Assembly (NCBI GenBank): GCA_003134685.1
Contig: PLCA01000016.1
Location: forward strand, 118,406-182,405
Length of the DNA stretch: 64,000 bases
Source: Gemmatimonadota bacterium
GTDB lineage: Bacteria; Gemmatimonadota; Gemmatimonadetes; Gemmatimonadales; Gemmatimonadaceae
Reading direction: 5' to 3'
Position 1 is the stretch's first letter; the number at the start of each line of letters is the position of its first letter. Positions 16,467-25,598 of this stretch are shown here, in pieces. The translations under genes and the position numbers were made by a program. The notes under the pieces are model-generated. The model searched no databases and had not been told where the DNA came from. It saw only the letters and a list, made by a program, of their open reading frames with translations.

Positions 16467-17285
16467 ATGCTTCTTGCGAAGCCAGTGCGCATGAAGGGCA
16501 TCCTCCCACTCTCGGTCGGCGCGGCTACAACCGGGCTGCTCTACCGCGAGCACAGGATGCGCACGAAGGCCGAGCGACTGAGCGCGGCAACGCTGGAGAC
16601 GCTGCTCAACGCGATCGATGCCAACGACGCCCAAACCGGCGGCCACGTCCGACGGGTCGCCACATACGCGCTCATACTTGGCGAAGCGGCCGGACTGGAC
16701 GAGCACACACTGCATACCGTCGAGCGGGTCGCGCTTTTCCACGACATCGGCAAGCTTCATGAAGCGCTCACGGACATCTTCCACGATCCGTCCAAGCTCA
16801 CTCCGGAGGAACGACGCGCGGTGAGAACACACCCACAGCGCGGCGCCGAGGTGCTCGAGCCGCTGAGCGCGTTTTATCCCGAGCTTGGGAAGGGCGTCCT
16901 CGCGCACCACGAGCGCTGGGATGGCAACGGCTATCCGCGCGGGCTCAGGGGAAAGCGAATTCCGTTACAGGCCCGCGTCGTCACGATCGCCGACAGCTTC
17001 GACGCGATCACACACCAGCGCCGCTACAGTCACGCGCGCAGCTTCAGCGCCGCGACGCGCGCGATCGCCGAAGGGAGGGGGACGCAATTCGATCCCGAGC
17101 TGGTCGATCTGTTTCTGAGTCCTCCCGTGCTGGCAAGAATCGAGAAGGCGATGCGCCACGCCCACATGCCGCGGAAGAAGGGGCCGGGGAACCGGAGGCG
17201 CGGAGAGACTCAGCCCGCGCCCGACATCACTTTCCGATGGAGTTCGCGATCGCGCGGGTCGCCGTCTCCGGATCGTCAGCTTTGA
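16467..17285 (+). CDS. HD-GYP domain protein (probable c-di-GMP phosphodiesterase)
   Basis: 272 aa. A short N-terminal hydrophobic stretch is followed by the HD-GYP domain (about residues 40-225): HVRRVATYALILGEAAGL, FHDIGKLHEALTD (the HD pair), RTHPQRGAEVLEPL, and the diagnostic HHERWDGNGYPRGLRGKRIP. All metal ligands and the GYP motif are intact, so activity on c-di-GMP is expected. The C-terminal tail is basic and low in complexity. ATG 16491 is an alternative start. Its last 59 bases overlap the end of thiE on the other strand, so the tail may be a product of 3' extension. Confidence 0.92.
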   Translation: MLLAKPVRMKGILPLSVGAATTGLLYREHRMRTKAERLSAATLETLLNAIDANDAQTGGHVRRVATYALILGEAAGLDEHTLHTVERVALFHDIGKLHEALTDIFHDPSKLTPEERRAVRTHPQRGAEVLEPLSAFYPELGKGVLAHHERWDGNGYPRGLRGKRIPLQARVVTIADSFDAITHQRRYSHARSFSAATRAIAEGRGTQFDPELVDLFLSPPVLARIEKAMRHAHMPRKKGPGNRRRGETQPAPDITFRWSSRSRGSPSPDRQL

Positions 17286-17841
17286 ATATCGCGTTGATGA
17301 CCGCGACACCCGCCGCGCCAGCGACAGTGATCTGAAGCGCGCGGTCGGCGGTTATCCCGCCCACTGCCAGCGCGGGATGCGCCACGAGTGCCGCGAGTCG
17401 CTTGAATCCCTCGACGCCAATCGCGGAGCCGGCATCGCTCTTCGAATCCGAGCCGTATACGGGTCCAATGCCGACGTAGTCGGCGTCTTTCGCGTTCGCC
17501 AGCTCGGCGTCACTCCCGAGTGACGCGCCGACTATGAAATCCGCCGGAACAAATCTGCGGATCGCCGCGACAGGAAGATCCGCCTCGCCCACGTGAACTC
17601 CCGCCGCGCCGGCGGCGAGGGCGATGTCGGCGCGGTCGTTGACGATGACCGGCACGCATACTTTGCTCATGATCGCCCGGGTGATCTCAACCACCTCGCG
17701 CGATGTCGCGCTCTTGAGCCTCACCTGGACGCTCGTGGCCCCGCCCCGAACCGCTGCCGCCACCCGATCCACCAGCGTCGCGCGCCGATCCTCGGCGTCG
17801 TCCGTTATGGCGACGAGACGCAGGATCTTCGGATCGAGCAT
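17227..17841 (-). CDS. thiE: Thiamine-phosphate synthase
   Basis: 204 aa TIM-barrel of the ThiE/TenI family, coupling HMP-PP and thiazole phosphate to thiamine monophosphate. Signatures: LRLVAITDD start, GATSVQVRLKS (the usual QLR is QVR), VIVNDRADIALAAGAAGVHV, DYVGIGPVYGSDSK and ALAVGGITADRAL. Length is slightly short but complete. No TPP riboswitch is visible upstream, and no other thi gene is nearby; MltG lies upstream with only seven bases between. Confidence 0.88.
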   Translation of the reverse strand: MLDPKILRLVAITDDAEDRRATLVDRVAAAVRGGATSVQVRLKSATSREVVEITRAIMSKVCVPVIVNDRADIALAAGAAGVHVGEADLPVAAIRRFVPADFIVGASLGSDAELANAKDADYVGIGPVYGSDSKSDAGSAIGVEGFKRLAALVAHPALAVGGITADRALQITVAGAAGVAVINAIFKADDPETATRAIANSIGK

Positions 17842-17848
17842 CTAGGCG

Positions 17849-19063
17849 CTAGCGACTCGCGCTTGTCGTCCCGCTGGAGGCGCGCTTTCTCGTGCTCGAC
17901 GCATGACTGGTCGCCTTCTTCGCGGTCGGCTTTGCGGTCGTGCCGCTGGCCTTGGAAGTCGTTTTGCTCACCGTCTTCGCCGGCGTCTTGCTCGTTGAGC
18001 GCGAAGAAGTCTTGCCCGATCGGCTGGCCGCGCTCGGGCTATTTGATCCAGTGGAGGCCATCGCCAGCATCCGTGGCGCCGGCTTCTTCTTCACGGGCGT
18101 CGCGGCGCGTATCTGCTTGATGGCAGTCGTGTGCTCATCGAGCGTCATACGGAATTCGTGGTGACCATCCTTGCTCGCGACGAAGTACAAATAGGGGACG
18201 TTCGCCGGATTCGCCGCCGCCGCGAGGCTCGCCGAGCCCGGGGACGCAACCGGTCCCGGCGGAAGACCCTTGTGTATGTAAGTGTTGTACGGCGACGCGA
18301 CTTCCAGATCCTTGTACAGCACTCGCCCGACGTGATGTCCGAGCGCGTATTGAATCGTTGGATCGGCCTGGAGGAGCATCCCTCTGCGCAGGCGATTGTA
18401 GTAGACCGCCGCGATGACCGGGCGCTCCTCAGGTAGCCGGGCTTCTCTCTCGACGATAGATGCCATCGTCACGAGATCGTTGCGATTGATCTTGAGATCT
18501 ACGAGGCTCGAATCCCAATCCGGTTTCCAGCGGCGCTCGAACGAGTAGACCATCTCGCGCACGGCCTGACGCGCTGTGGTCCCGACCGGGAAAGCGTAGG
18601 TATCGGGAAAGACGTACCCCTCGAGAGTTGGATTGGGGATATCGAGTCTGGCGAGCAGCGCGGTATCGCGGACGGCCGCTTCGACCGAATCCGTGGGCAC
18701 CTTGAGCGTGCGCGCCAGCAGAGGCGTGATCTGCGCGAGCGTGTATCCCTCGGGTATCGTGATCGTGTTGACGAGCCCGCGCCCGCCGTTGAGCGCGCTG
18801 ACGATGTCCTTCCAGGGCGTCCCGTGCTTGAGCAGGTACGTGCCGGGCTTGATGTTGCGATCGCCGCCGGTGAGACGGCCGTAGACGCGGAACATCCTCG
18901 GCGAACCGACAACGCCATTGCGCGCCAGCGAGTCTGCCGCCTGCGCGAAGCTGGCTCCGCGGGGAACGATCACGCGTGTCGGCGCTCCGTGCGGCTGACC
19001 CCCGCACGCAGCCGCAAACACGCACGCCACGACGAGCGTGGAGCGCGAATCAGCTCTGAACAT
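17849..19063 (-). CDS. mltG: Endolytic murein transglycosylase MltG with basic Ser/Thr/Lys tail
   Basis: 404 aa. The protein starts with a lipoprotein-type leader (VVACVFAAACGG, lipid Cys20) in place of the usual single transmembrane helix. The LysM-like part (RVIVPRGASFAQAADSLARN) is followed by the YceG domain: TITIPEGYTLAQITPLLA, GYVFPDTYAFPVG, catalytic Glu205 in MASIVEREARLPEERP, YYNRLRRGMLLQADPTIQYA and SPYNTYIHKGLPPGPV. It cleaves nascent glycan strands in the inner membrane. The last 80 residues are an unusual Ser/Thr/Lys/Ala-rich tail. Start ATG 19063 overlaps ruvX by 14 bases; mltG next to ruvX is a common arrangement. Confidence 0.93.
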   Translation of the reverse strand: MFRADSRSTLVVACVFAAACGGQPHGAPTRVIVPRGASFAQAADSLARNGVVGSPRMFRVYGRLTGGDRNIKPGTYLLKHGTPWKDIVSALNGGRGLVNTITIPEGYTLAQITPLLARTLKVPTDSVEAAVRDTALLARLDIPNPTLEGYVFPDTYAFPVGTTARQAVREMVYSFERRWKPDWDSSLVDLKINRNDLVTMASIVEREARLPEERPVIAAVYYNRLRRGMLLQADPTIQYALGHHVGRVLYKDLEVASPYNTYIHKGLPPGPVASPGSASLAAAANPANVPYLYFVASKDGHHEFRMTLDEHTTAIKQIRAATPVKKKPAPRMLAMASTGSNSPSAASRSGKTSSRSTSKTPAKTVSKTTSKASGTTAKPTAKKATSHASSTRKRASSGTTSASR

Positions 19064-19478
19064 TGAGCGCCTGCTGAAGCAGAATCGCCGCCGCGAGCGA
19101 GTCAACGTCGCCCTTTCTGCCGCGGGTGGATTCTCCCATCTCTTTGACTGTACGCAATGCGGCCGCCGTGGTAAACCGTTCATCTAAGAAACGAACGGGC
19201 ATGCCAGTACGTTTCGCGATTTCGGCCCCCAAAGCACGAATTTCTTCGGTCCAGCCCGTCTCGTTGCCCTCTCCGTCGAGTGGAAGGCCTATTAGGTACC
19301 CCAGAGCGCCCAACTCCGTAGCGCGCGCGACAATTTTTGTGATGGGGGGTCTTTTGCCTTCCCGTCGCTCGATGAACCCCGCCGGCGAGGCGATCATGCC
19401 CAGAGGATCGCTGATTGCGAGGCCAATCCTCTTCCGGCCGTAGTCCACCGCGAGAAATCGAGCGAGCCCGGCGTTCAC
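19050..19478 (-). CDS. ruvX: Holliday junction resolvase-like protein RuvX/YqgF
   Basis: 142 aa RNase H-like fold: FLAVDYGRKRIGLAISDPLG holds the first catalytic Asp, LIGLPLDGEGNETGWTEEIR the middle strand, and RFLDERFTTAAALRTVKEMG plus KGDVDSLAAAILLQ the remaining acidic residues. Besides a nuclease, the family acts in 16S rRNA 5'-end processing. It lies six bases downstream of rho and overlaps mltG, so rho-ruvX-mltG-thiE read as one operon. Confidence 0.95.
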   Translation of the reverse strand: MNAGLARFLAVDYGRKRIGLAISDPLGMIASPAGFIERREGKRPPITKIVARATELGALGYLIGLPLDGEGNETGWTEEIRALGAEIAKRTGMPVRFLDERFTTAAALRTVKEMGESTRGRKGDVDSLAAAILLQQALNVQS

Positions 19479-19484
19479 TCAGGT

Positions 19485-20738
19485 CTACCCCTGCGCCATC
19501 TGGGTGAAGAATTCCTTGTTGTTCTTCGACTTCGCCATCTGCCGCAGCAGGAACTCGATCGCCTCGGCTTCTGGCATGTCGGCGAGGAATTGCCGGAGCA
19601 GGATCGAGCGATTGATCTCTTCCTGAGTGAGCAGAAGCTCTTCTTTCCGCGTGCCCGACCGGAAGATGTCAATGGCTGGGTAGACGCGGCGATCTGCAAT
19701 TTTGCGATCCAGGACGAGCTCCATGTTGCCGGTGCCCTTGAACTCCTCGAAGATCACGTCGTCCATGCGGGAGCCAGTCTCGGTGAGAGCGGTCGCGATG
19801 ATCGTCAGCGAACCCCCGCCCTCGATGTTGCGCGCCGAGCCGAAGAACCGTTTCGGCTTGTGGAGCGCGCTGGCATCGACGCCGCCGGAGAGAATCTTTC
19901 CCGATTGGGGCGCGACCGTGTTGTGCGCGCGCGCAAAACGCGTCAGCGAATCGAGCAGAATCACCACGTCCTTGCCATGCTCGACGAGCCGCTTCGCCTT
20001 TTCGAGCACCATGTCCGAGACCTGCACGTGCCGCGCTGCTCCCTCGTCGAATGTGGAGCTCACGACTTCCGCGCGCGTGGTGCTCGCGATCATCTCAGTC
20101 ACTTCCTCCGGCCGCTCGTCGATCAGCAGCACGATGATCGTGACTTCCGGATGATTCTCGGCGATGGCGTTCGCCATCTTGTGCAGCAGGATCGTCTTTC
20201 CCGCGCGCGGCGGGGAGACGATGATTCCGCGCTGCCCCTTTCCGATCGGCGCCATGAGGTCCATGACGCGCATGCTGAGATCGCCATCCTTCGTCTCGAG
20301 GCGAAGTCTCTCGTCAGGATATTGCGGACGCAGGTTGTCGAACGGAACGCGATCCTTCGCCTTCTCGGGATCTTCGGCGTTGACGCTCTCGACCTTGAGC
20401 AGCGCGAGGTACCGCTCCCACGGCTTGGGCGGCCGCACTTGCCCCCGGATGTCATCTCCCGTCCTCAAGCCGAACCGCTTTATCTGGGACGGTGAGACGT
20501 AGATGTCGTCCGGACCCGGCAGGTAGCTCCAGTCCTGGCTCCGCAGAAATCCATAGCCCTCGGGCAGGATCTCGAGTACGCCATCGCCGTGCAGCATGAC
20601 GTCCGTATCGAGCAGATTCTGCTCGATCTGGAAGATGAGATCCTGCTTCCGGAGACCCGACGAGCCGTCAATCTTGAGCCCGTCGGCCATCTCCTGGAGC
20701 TCGGTCACGGATTTTCGCTTTAACTCGGCGATATCCAC
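19485..20738 (-). CDS. rho: Transcription termination factor Rho
   Basis: 417 aa hexameric RNA helicase. The N-terminal Rho-N SAP-like part ([18 protein letters not shown]) leads to the cold-shock RNA-binding domain ([39 protein letters not shown]), then the RecA-type motor: Walker [15 protein letters not shown] with Lys181, Walker [15 protein letters not shown], and the Q and R loops. The GTG start gives a sequence matching the family start. The 166-base leader back to the MCE gene is purine-rich (GGAAAAGAACGCGGGATGGG and beyond) and without an obvious hairpin; Rho leaders are often autoregulated, but I see no direct evidence here. Confidence 0.98.
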   Translation of the reverse strand: MDIAELKRKSVTELQEMADGLKIDGSSGLRKQDLIFQIEQNLLDTDVMLHGDGVLEILPEGYGFLRSQDWSYLPGPDDIYVSPSQIKRFGLRTGDDIRGQVRPPKPWERYLALLKVESVNAEDPEKAKDRVPFDNLRPQYPDERLRLETKDGDLSMRVMDLMAPIGKGQRGIIVSPPRAGKTILLHKMANAIAENHPEVTIIVLLIDERPEEVTEMIASTTRAEVVSSTFDEGAARHVQVSDMVLEKAKRLVEHGKDVVILLDSLTRFARAHNTVAPQSGKILSGGVDASALHKPKRFFGSARNIEGGGSLTIIATALTETGSRMDDVIFEEFKGTGNMELVLDRKIADRRVYPAIDIFRSGTRKEELLLTQEEINRSILLRQFLADMPEAEAIEFLLRQMAKSKNNKEFFTQMAQG

Positions 20739-20904
20739 GCTATGGGGAGAGAAATGAGGTAGGAGCTTGCTGGGAACCCGAGCCCGAGGGAGCTCGGAAA
20801 AGAACGCGGGATGGGAGCGGAGCTGCGAGCGGGGAAGGAAGGGGGTAGCGCGTCACTGCGCGCGCTTCACCTCGAAGCTAACGGTGACGAAAAATGCGGT
20901 CAAG

Positions 20905-21855
20905 TCAGAATCTGATGTAGCGTAGCGGATGGCTCTTGACGTCCTTGATGAGCGAGGCCAACAGGGCATGGGTGCGGTCCAGCTGTCGGGTGAGAACACT
21001 GTCCGAATGGGCGGCGGCGATCGCGCTCACGGGATTCGAAAGCAGGCCGCGCACTGTATCGACTTCCGCGAGGACGTGACTGGCGTTCGCGACGAGGGTG
21101 GTGTCGCGCCTGAAGCGACCGATGTTTCCCTTGTTCGACGACATCAGAGCTCGAATGGAATCGGCCGCCGCCATCGCGTGTGATGCCCGCGCCCGGAGGT
21201 CGGCGCGCATCGAGCGGGCGATGGTGCCGTTTTTCCCCGTTGCTCTCGCGCCCAGGCTCGACATGCCGGCGCCCACATCCGGCAAATCGGGAAGCCCGCT
21301 CGCGCGATAATTCCCGAACGTGCCGACTGGCCGGCCGAGGTTGTCGGCCAGCTTCTTCGTGGCGGCGCCGAGCGCGGCGAATTCGGGTCCGATGGTTCCC
21401 ACGTCTTCGCTGAGATCCGCCACCTGCGCTCTCGGCCGTGCGTAAATCGTGTCACCATCGTGAAGGGGACGCCCGGCCGTGGTCCCGGGCGAGATGGACA
21501 CGACGAGAGTTCCAATCAGGCTCCCGCCCGGCTTGATCTGCGCGTATGAATCCCGGCGCACGCTGGGAAGCGCCTCCGCGAGGAGCTCGGTCCTGATCAG
21601 AATCCGCTCCGATTCAGGCGCGGTAACCGGGCGGAAGGAAACCGCCCTCACGATTCCCTCCTTTTCCCCGGCGAGCCACACCTCGGTGCCGGAAAGGATG
21701 CCGGGTGCTTCGGCGGTCACGACGTAGAGGGTTACTTTCTTGCCGTGCAGACCGCCAACGCGCGCGAATAGCAGGACGGCGACGGTAAGCGCGGTGATCA
21801 CCGCCACCGCGATCATACCTCCCTTCAGCTCTCTCCAGTGAAGTTGGCGGGCCAT
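20905..21855 (-). CDS. MCE (MlaD-like) domain protein
   Basis: 316 aa: one N-terminal transmembrane helix (about residues 12-31), then an MCE domain about 38-120 (VTLYVVTAEAPGILSGTEVW, SYAQIKPGGSLIGTLVVSIS) and a long helical C-terminal part with alternating Ser/Ala/Asp, as in other MlaD proteins that form a hexameric ring tethered to the inner membrane. Such proteins usually work with an MlaE permease and an MlaF ATPase in phospholipid transport, but neither is beside it, so it is an orphan. Its promoter region is shared with pntAA (74 bases). Confidence 0.85.
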   Translation of the reverse strand: MARQLHWRELKGGMIAVAVITALTVAVLLFARVGGLHGKKVTLYVVTAEAPGILSGTEVWLAGEKEGIVRAVSFRPVTAPESERILIRTELLAEALPSVRRDSYAQIKPGGSLIGTLVVSISPGTTAGRPLHDGDTIYARPRAQVADLSEDVGTIGPEFAALGAATKKLADNLGRPVGTFGNYRASGLPDLPDVGAGMSSLGARATGKNGTIARSMRADLRARASHAMAAADSIRALMSSNKGNIGRFRRDTTLVANASHVLAEVDTVRGLLSNPVSAIAAAHSDSVLTRQLDRTHALLASLIKDVKSHPLRYIRF

Positions 21856-21929
21856 TGAGCGAATATAAACACGAGCTATCTTGACCGCTTATCTTATGGC
21901 GCATACATGACGGCCAATAACGCTTCGGC

Positions 21930-23117
21930 ATGCTGATAGGAGTCCCGCGAGAGATTGCGAGCGGCGAGAGGCGTGTCGCGCTCGTGCCGGAAGTCGTCCC
22001 GCCGCTCACGCGCGCCGGGCATCGCGTGGTTATCGAGCGCGACGCCGGGCTGCGAGCCGGTTTTATCGACGACGCTTATCGCGCCGTCGGCTGCGAAGTT
22101 GTCGACACGTCTGAGGAGATCTATTCGAAGGCGCAGATGGTTCTGAAAGTGCAGCGTCCCGGACGCGCGGAATCCAGCGGGCAGGCCGAGCTGGACATGC
22201 TCGCTGAAGGCACGGTTCTCATCGGCTTGTTCCAGCCGTCCGGCGATCCGGCGCTTTTTCAGCAGCTGGCCGACCGAAAGATCATCGCATGCAGCATGGA
22301 GCTGGTGCCGCGGACTACGCGCGCTCAGATGATGGATGCGCTGTCCTCGCAGAGCACCGTTGCCGGCTACAAGGCGGTGCTGCTCGCGGCTAACGCACTT
22401 CAGAAGTTCTTTCCCATGCTCATGACGGCGGCGGGCACCGTGCGTCCCGCGCGCGTGCTCGTCATCGGAGCCGGAGTCGCGGGACTGCAGGCGATCGCGA
22501 CAGCGCGCCGCATCGGAGCGGTCGTCGAGGCCTTCGATACGCGGCCCGTCGTCAAGGAGCAGGTACAGAGCCTCGGGGCGACCTTCGTCGAGCTCGACGT
22601 ACACCTTGAAGACGCGCAGGACTCGGGCGGTTACGCGCGCGAGCTGAGCGATCAGCACATTCGGCGCGAGAAGGAATTGATCCACAACCACGCGCTGCAG
22701 GCGGACGTGATCATCACCACCGCGCTGGTGCCGGGAAAGGCGGCGCCGGTGCTGGTGACCGCGGAGACAGTCAAGGCAATGCGGCCCGGCTCCGTGATCG
22801 TCGATCTCGCCGGCGAACAGGGTGGCAACTGCGAGCTGAGCGTGCCTGGGGAAACAGTCGTTAGGCACGATGTCACGATCATCGCGCCGCTCCATATCTC
22901 GAGCGAGCTCGCCTATCACGCGAGCCAGATGTACGCGAAGAACATCTCCGCGCTCGCGATTCTGCTCGCGCCGAAGGGCGAGCTCAATCTCAATTTCGGC
23001 GACGACATCATCGACGCCGTAGTCATTACCGCCAATGGCGAAATCCGGCACGAGCCGACGCGCCTGCGGCTTGGCCTGCCGTCTCTCAAACCATCCACTG
23101 TGGAGTCCGCCAAGTGA
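21930..23117 (+). CDS. pntAA: NAD(P) transhydrogenase subunit alpha, part 1 (dI)
   Basis: 395 aa NAD(H)-binding domain of the proton-translocating transhydrogenase. It begins MLIGVPREIASGERRVALVP, as all family members do, and has RVLVIGAGVAGLQAIATARR (nucleotide-binding loop), DTRPVVKEQVQSLGATFVEL and VITTALVPGKAAPVLVT. The membrane part is split off into the next gene, whose GTG start overlaps this stop by four bases. Split alpha subunits occur in Rhodospirillum and many non-enteric bacteria. A long antisense frame (21894-23051) is only a shadow. Confidence 0.96.
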   Translation: MLIGVPREIASGERRVALVPEVVPPLTRAGHRVVIERDAGLRAGFIDDAYRAVGCEVVDTSEEIYSKAQMVLKVQRPGRAESSGQAELDMLAEGTVLIGLFQPSGDPALFQQLADRKIIACSMELVPRTTRAQMMDALSSQSTVAGYKAVLLAANALQKFFPMLMTAAGTVRPARVLVIGAGVAGLQAIATARRIGAVVEAFDTRPVVKEQVQSLGATFVELDVHLEDAQDSGGYARELSDQHIRREKELIHNHALQADVIITTALVPGKAAPVLVTAETVKAMRPGSVIVDLAGEQGGNCELSVPGETVVRHDVTIIAPLHISSELAYHASQMYAKNISALAILLAPKGELNLNFGDDIIDAVVITANGEIRHEPTRLRLGLPSLKPSTVESAK

Positions 23118-23437
23118 GCCCGGAGCTGGTTCTCGGCATCTACGTCTTCATCATGGCGATCTTCGTCGGCTTCGAGGTGATCAGTCGCGTCCCCTCGGTG
23201 CTGCACACGCCCCTCATGTCGGGGACGAACGCGATCCACGGAATCGTGGTGCTCGGCGCGTTCCTCGTTGCCGGCTCCGCGGACACGCCGCTTCTTCACG
23301 CGCTGGGGTTCGTCGCCGTCGTGTTCGGGGCCGCGAACGTCTTTGGCGGGTTTTTCGTGACCGACCGGATGCTCGAGATGTTCAAGAAGCGCGAGACCGT
23401 CGCGCCGAAGGCCGAGGCCGAGAAAAAGAATGCTTGA
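23114..23437 (+). CDS. pntAB: NAD(P) transhydrogenase subunit alpha, part 2 (membrane)
   Basis: 107 aa with three hydrophobic segments (ELVLGIYVFIMAIFVGFEVI, AIHGIVVLGAFLVAG, ALGFVAVVFGAANVFGGFF) and the diagnostic PSVLHTPLMSGTNAIHGIVV segment. It forms part of the proton channel together with PntB. It is translationally coupled to both neighbours (overlaps of 4 and 8 bases). Confidence 0.96.
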   Translation: MSPELVLGIYVFIMAIFVGFEVISRVPSVLHTPLMSGTNAIHGIVVLGAFLVAGSADTPLLHALGFVAVVFGAANVFGGFFVTDRMLEMFKKRETVAPKAEAEKKNA

Positions 23438-24830
23438 TTTCCGCGAATCGGTGATAGCTCTCAGCTACATCGTCGCCGCGGTTTTTTTCATTTTCGGACT
23501 CAAGCACCTGAGCTCGCCGGCGACGGCGCGGGCCGGCAATCGCCTCGCCGCAATCGGAATGACGGTAGCGCTCGGCGTGACGCTGCTGGATCGCCAGATC
23601 GTGTCGTTCTGGACGATCGCGATCGGAACTCTGATTGGCGCGGCGATCGGCGTGTACTTCGCCAGGACCGTTCAGATGACCGCGATGCCGCAGATGGTCG
23701 CGCTCTTCAACGGCATGGGTGGGGGGACGGCGGCGCTGGTGTCGGTGGCGGAGTTCCTGCGGCTCACGCGAGCGGGCGATGCAATCGGATGGGGCGAGGG
23801 GACATCGATCGTGCTCGGCACCGCGATTGGCGCGATCTCGTTTACGGGGAGCATCGTCGCCTTTGGAAAGCTTCAGGAGATTCTTCCGGGTAGACCGCTC
23901 CAGTTTCCGCTTCAGCGTCTAATTAACGCGCTCATCCTGCTCTCCGTCCTTGGCCTCGGCGGGTTCGTCGTAGTCGGCGGAGGCAGCTCTCCCGCGCTCT
24001 GGATGCTCTTCGCGGCGGCGCTGGTGCTCGGCGCGATGTTCGTGCTCCCGATTGGCGGCGGCGACATGCCCGTCGTGATCTCGATCCTGAATTCGCTGAC
24101 CGGACTTGCCGCCGCGCTCACGGGATTCGTCCTGCACAATCAGATGCTGGTAGTGGCGGGAGTTCTCGTCGGGGCGTCCGGCACACTACTCACGCTGCTG
24201 ATGAGCAGGGCGATGAATCGATCTGTGGGCAACGTCCTGTTCGGCGCGTTCGGGGCGGCGGCAAGTGATCCCACGGCTGCCGCTAGCGTGGTTGGACGCA
24301 CGGTTCGTCAGACGACGGCAGAGGACACAGCGATTGCTCTCGCCTACGCCAGGAGCGTGGTGATCGTGCCGGGATACGGCCTCGCGGTCGCGGAAGCGCA
24401 GCACACGGTCAGGGAGCTCGCCACGGATCTGGAGAAACGCGGCGTCGATGTGAAGTACGCCATTCACCCGGTCGCGGGTCGCATGCCTGGGCACATGAAT
24501 GTGCTGCTGGCGGAGGCGAACGTGCCGTATGACCAGCTACTCGAGATGGATCAGGTCAACGGCGAATTCCCGCAGACGGATGTCGTACTCGTGGTGGGCG
24601 CGAACGATGTCGTGAACCCGGCTGCGCGCGACGATCCGTCGAGTCCGATTTACGGAATGCCGATTCTCGATGTAGATCGCGCCCGCAACATCATCATCCT
24701 CAAGCGCAGCATGGGACACGGCTTCGCGGGAATCGACAACGCGCTCTTCTATCACGAGAACGCGCGGATGTTGTTCGGGGACGCGCGTCAATCGCTCACT
24801 CAGATCGGTCAGGCACTAAAGAACGTCTGA
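23430..24830 (+). CDS. pntB: NAD(P) transhydrogenase subunit beta
   Basis: 466 aa: the first 280 residues are transmembrane helices (for example QMVALFNGMGGGTAALVS, VVISILNSLTGLAAALTGFV), and residues about 295-466 are the NADP(H)-binding domain with VVIVPGYGLAVAEAQHTV, HPVAGRMPGHMNVLLAEA, VLVVGANDVVNPAARDDP and IILKRSMGHGFAGIDNAL. The complex exchanges hydride between NADH and NADP+ driven by proton influx, supplying NADPH. The last 35 bases overlap the 3' end of the rhomboid gene on the other strand. Confidence 0.97.
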   Translation: MLDFRESVIALSYIVAAVFFIFGLKHLSSPATARAGNRLAAIGMTVALGVTLLDRQIVSFWTIAIGTLIGAAIGVYFARTVQMTAMPQMVALFNGMGGGTAALVSVAEFLRLTRAGDAIGWGEGTSIVLGTAIGAISFTGSIVAFGKLQEILPGRPLQFPLQRLINALILLSVLGLGGFVVVGGGSSPALWMLFAAALVLGAMFVLPIGGGDMPVVISILNSLTGLAAALTGFVLHNQMLVVAGVLVGASGTLLTLLMSRAMNRSVGNVLFGAFGAAASDPTAAASVVGRTVRQTTAEDTAIALAYARSVVIVPGYGLAVAEAQHTVRELATDLEKRGVDVKYAIHPVAGRMPGHMNVLLAEANVPYDQLLEMDQVNGEFPQTDVVLVVGANDVVNPAARDDPSSPIYGMPILDVDRARNIIILKRSMGHGFAGIDNALFYHENARMLFGDARQSLTQIGQALKNV

Positions 24831-25452
24831 ACGTTCGCGCGGCGAAAACGCCTCCGAGAAAACCGCCGATGTGCTCCTGCCAGCTGATGCCTGGGGCGCC
24901 CGGCATCATGCCAAAGACGAGGCCGCCCCACAATACTGTGACGACAATGCTGAGCAGGATGCTGCTGAAGCTGCGAGTGTACCATCCCGTGAGCATCAGA
25001 AATCCGAGATAGCCGAAGATCACGCCGCTGGCCCCGATGTGCACTGAGCCCGAGGCACCGAGCAGCCACGCGGCCAGGCCGGATCCGATCATTCCGGCCA
25101 CGGTCACCGGGATGAAGTGTCTTTTATCACGAAGCATCACCATCCACCCCAACGCGAGGAACGGGATACTGTTGGCGACGATGTGATTGAGGCTAGCGTG
25201 CAGGAACGGGGCGAACAGAATGCCGCGCAGACCAATCGTCGTACGGGGAATGACGCCCAGAACCAGGAGCGAGCCACCCAGGAGCGTGTTCACGACGAAG
25301 ACCGCCCAGAACACGGCGAGCGTGCCGCCCAAGACCACGGCCTGGGTTTTGAGAGTGCTCGTTATGCTACGCGCGCGATCGTCGACGATGACCCGCGATT
25401 TGGAGGGTCGCATATCCCGCTGAGGGGGACGTTCTGCCGACTGATTCGGCAT
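24796..25452 (-). CDS. Rhomboid-family intramembrane serine protease
   Basis: 218 aa with six hydrophobic segments after a charged 30-residue N-terminus. Catalytic residues are visible: HASLNHIVANSIPFLALG provides the conserved His/Asn region of helix 2, HIGASGVIFGYLGFLM has nucleophile Ser142 in GASG, and SWQEHIGGFLGGVFAAR has His194. The family cleaves membrane proteins within the bilayer; the substrate is unknown. It converges with pntB with a 35-base overlap, and its 5' side faces tRNA-Arg. Confidence 0.93.
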   Translation of the reverse strand: MPNQSAERPPQRDMRPSKSRVIVDDRARSITSTLKTQAVVLGGTLAVFWAVFVVNTLLGGSLLVLGVIPRTTIGLRGILFAPFLHASLNHIVANSIPFLALGWMVMLRDKRHFIPVTVAGMIGSGLAAWLLGASGSVHIGASGVIFGYLGFLMLTGWYTRSFSSILLSIVVTVLWGGLVFGMMPGAPGISWQEHIGGFLGGVFAARTFRRSLVPDRSE

Positions 25453-25488
25453 CGATGCAAAAGTCGCAGAGAAGAGGGTGGGATCAAA

Positions 25489-25562
25489 TGCGCGCGGCGG
25501 GACTCGAACCCACGACCTTCGGCTCCGGAGGCCGACGCTCTATCCAACTGAGCTACGCGCGC
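25489..25562 (-). tRNA. tRNA-Arg(CCG)
   Basis: A 74-nt cloverleaf on the minus strand: acceptor GCGCGCG/CGCGCGC, D arm GCTC-AGTTGGATA-GAGC, anticodon arm TCGGC-CTCCGGA-GCCGA with anticodon CCG, T arm GTGGG-TTCGAGT-CCCGC, discriminator A. No CCA is encoded. It decodes CGG. Confidence 0.96.
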
Positions 25563-25598
25563 AGTGTAACGACTGCCCAGAGGGATTAACTTCCTCCG

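Noticed and set aside
21894-23051. 385-codon open frame antisense to pntAA
   Set aside because: It is His/Arg/Asp-rich and mirrors the codon pattern of the real gene; pntAA has full family similarity on the other strand.
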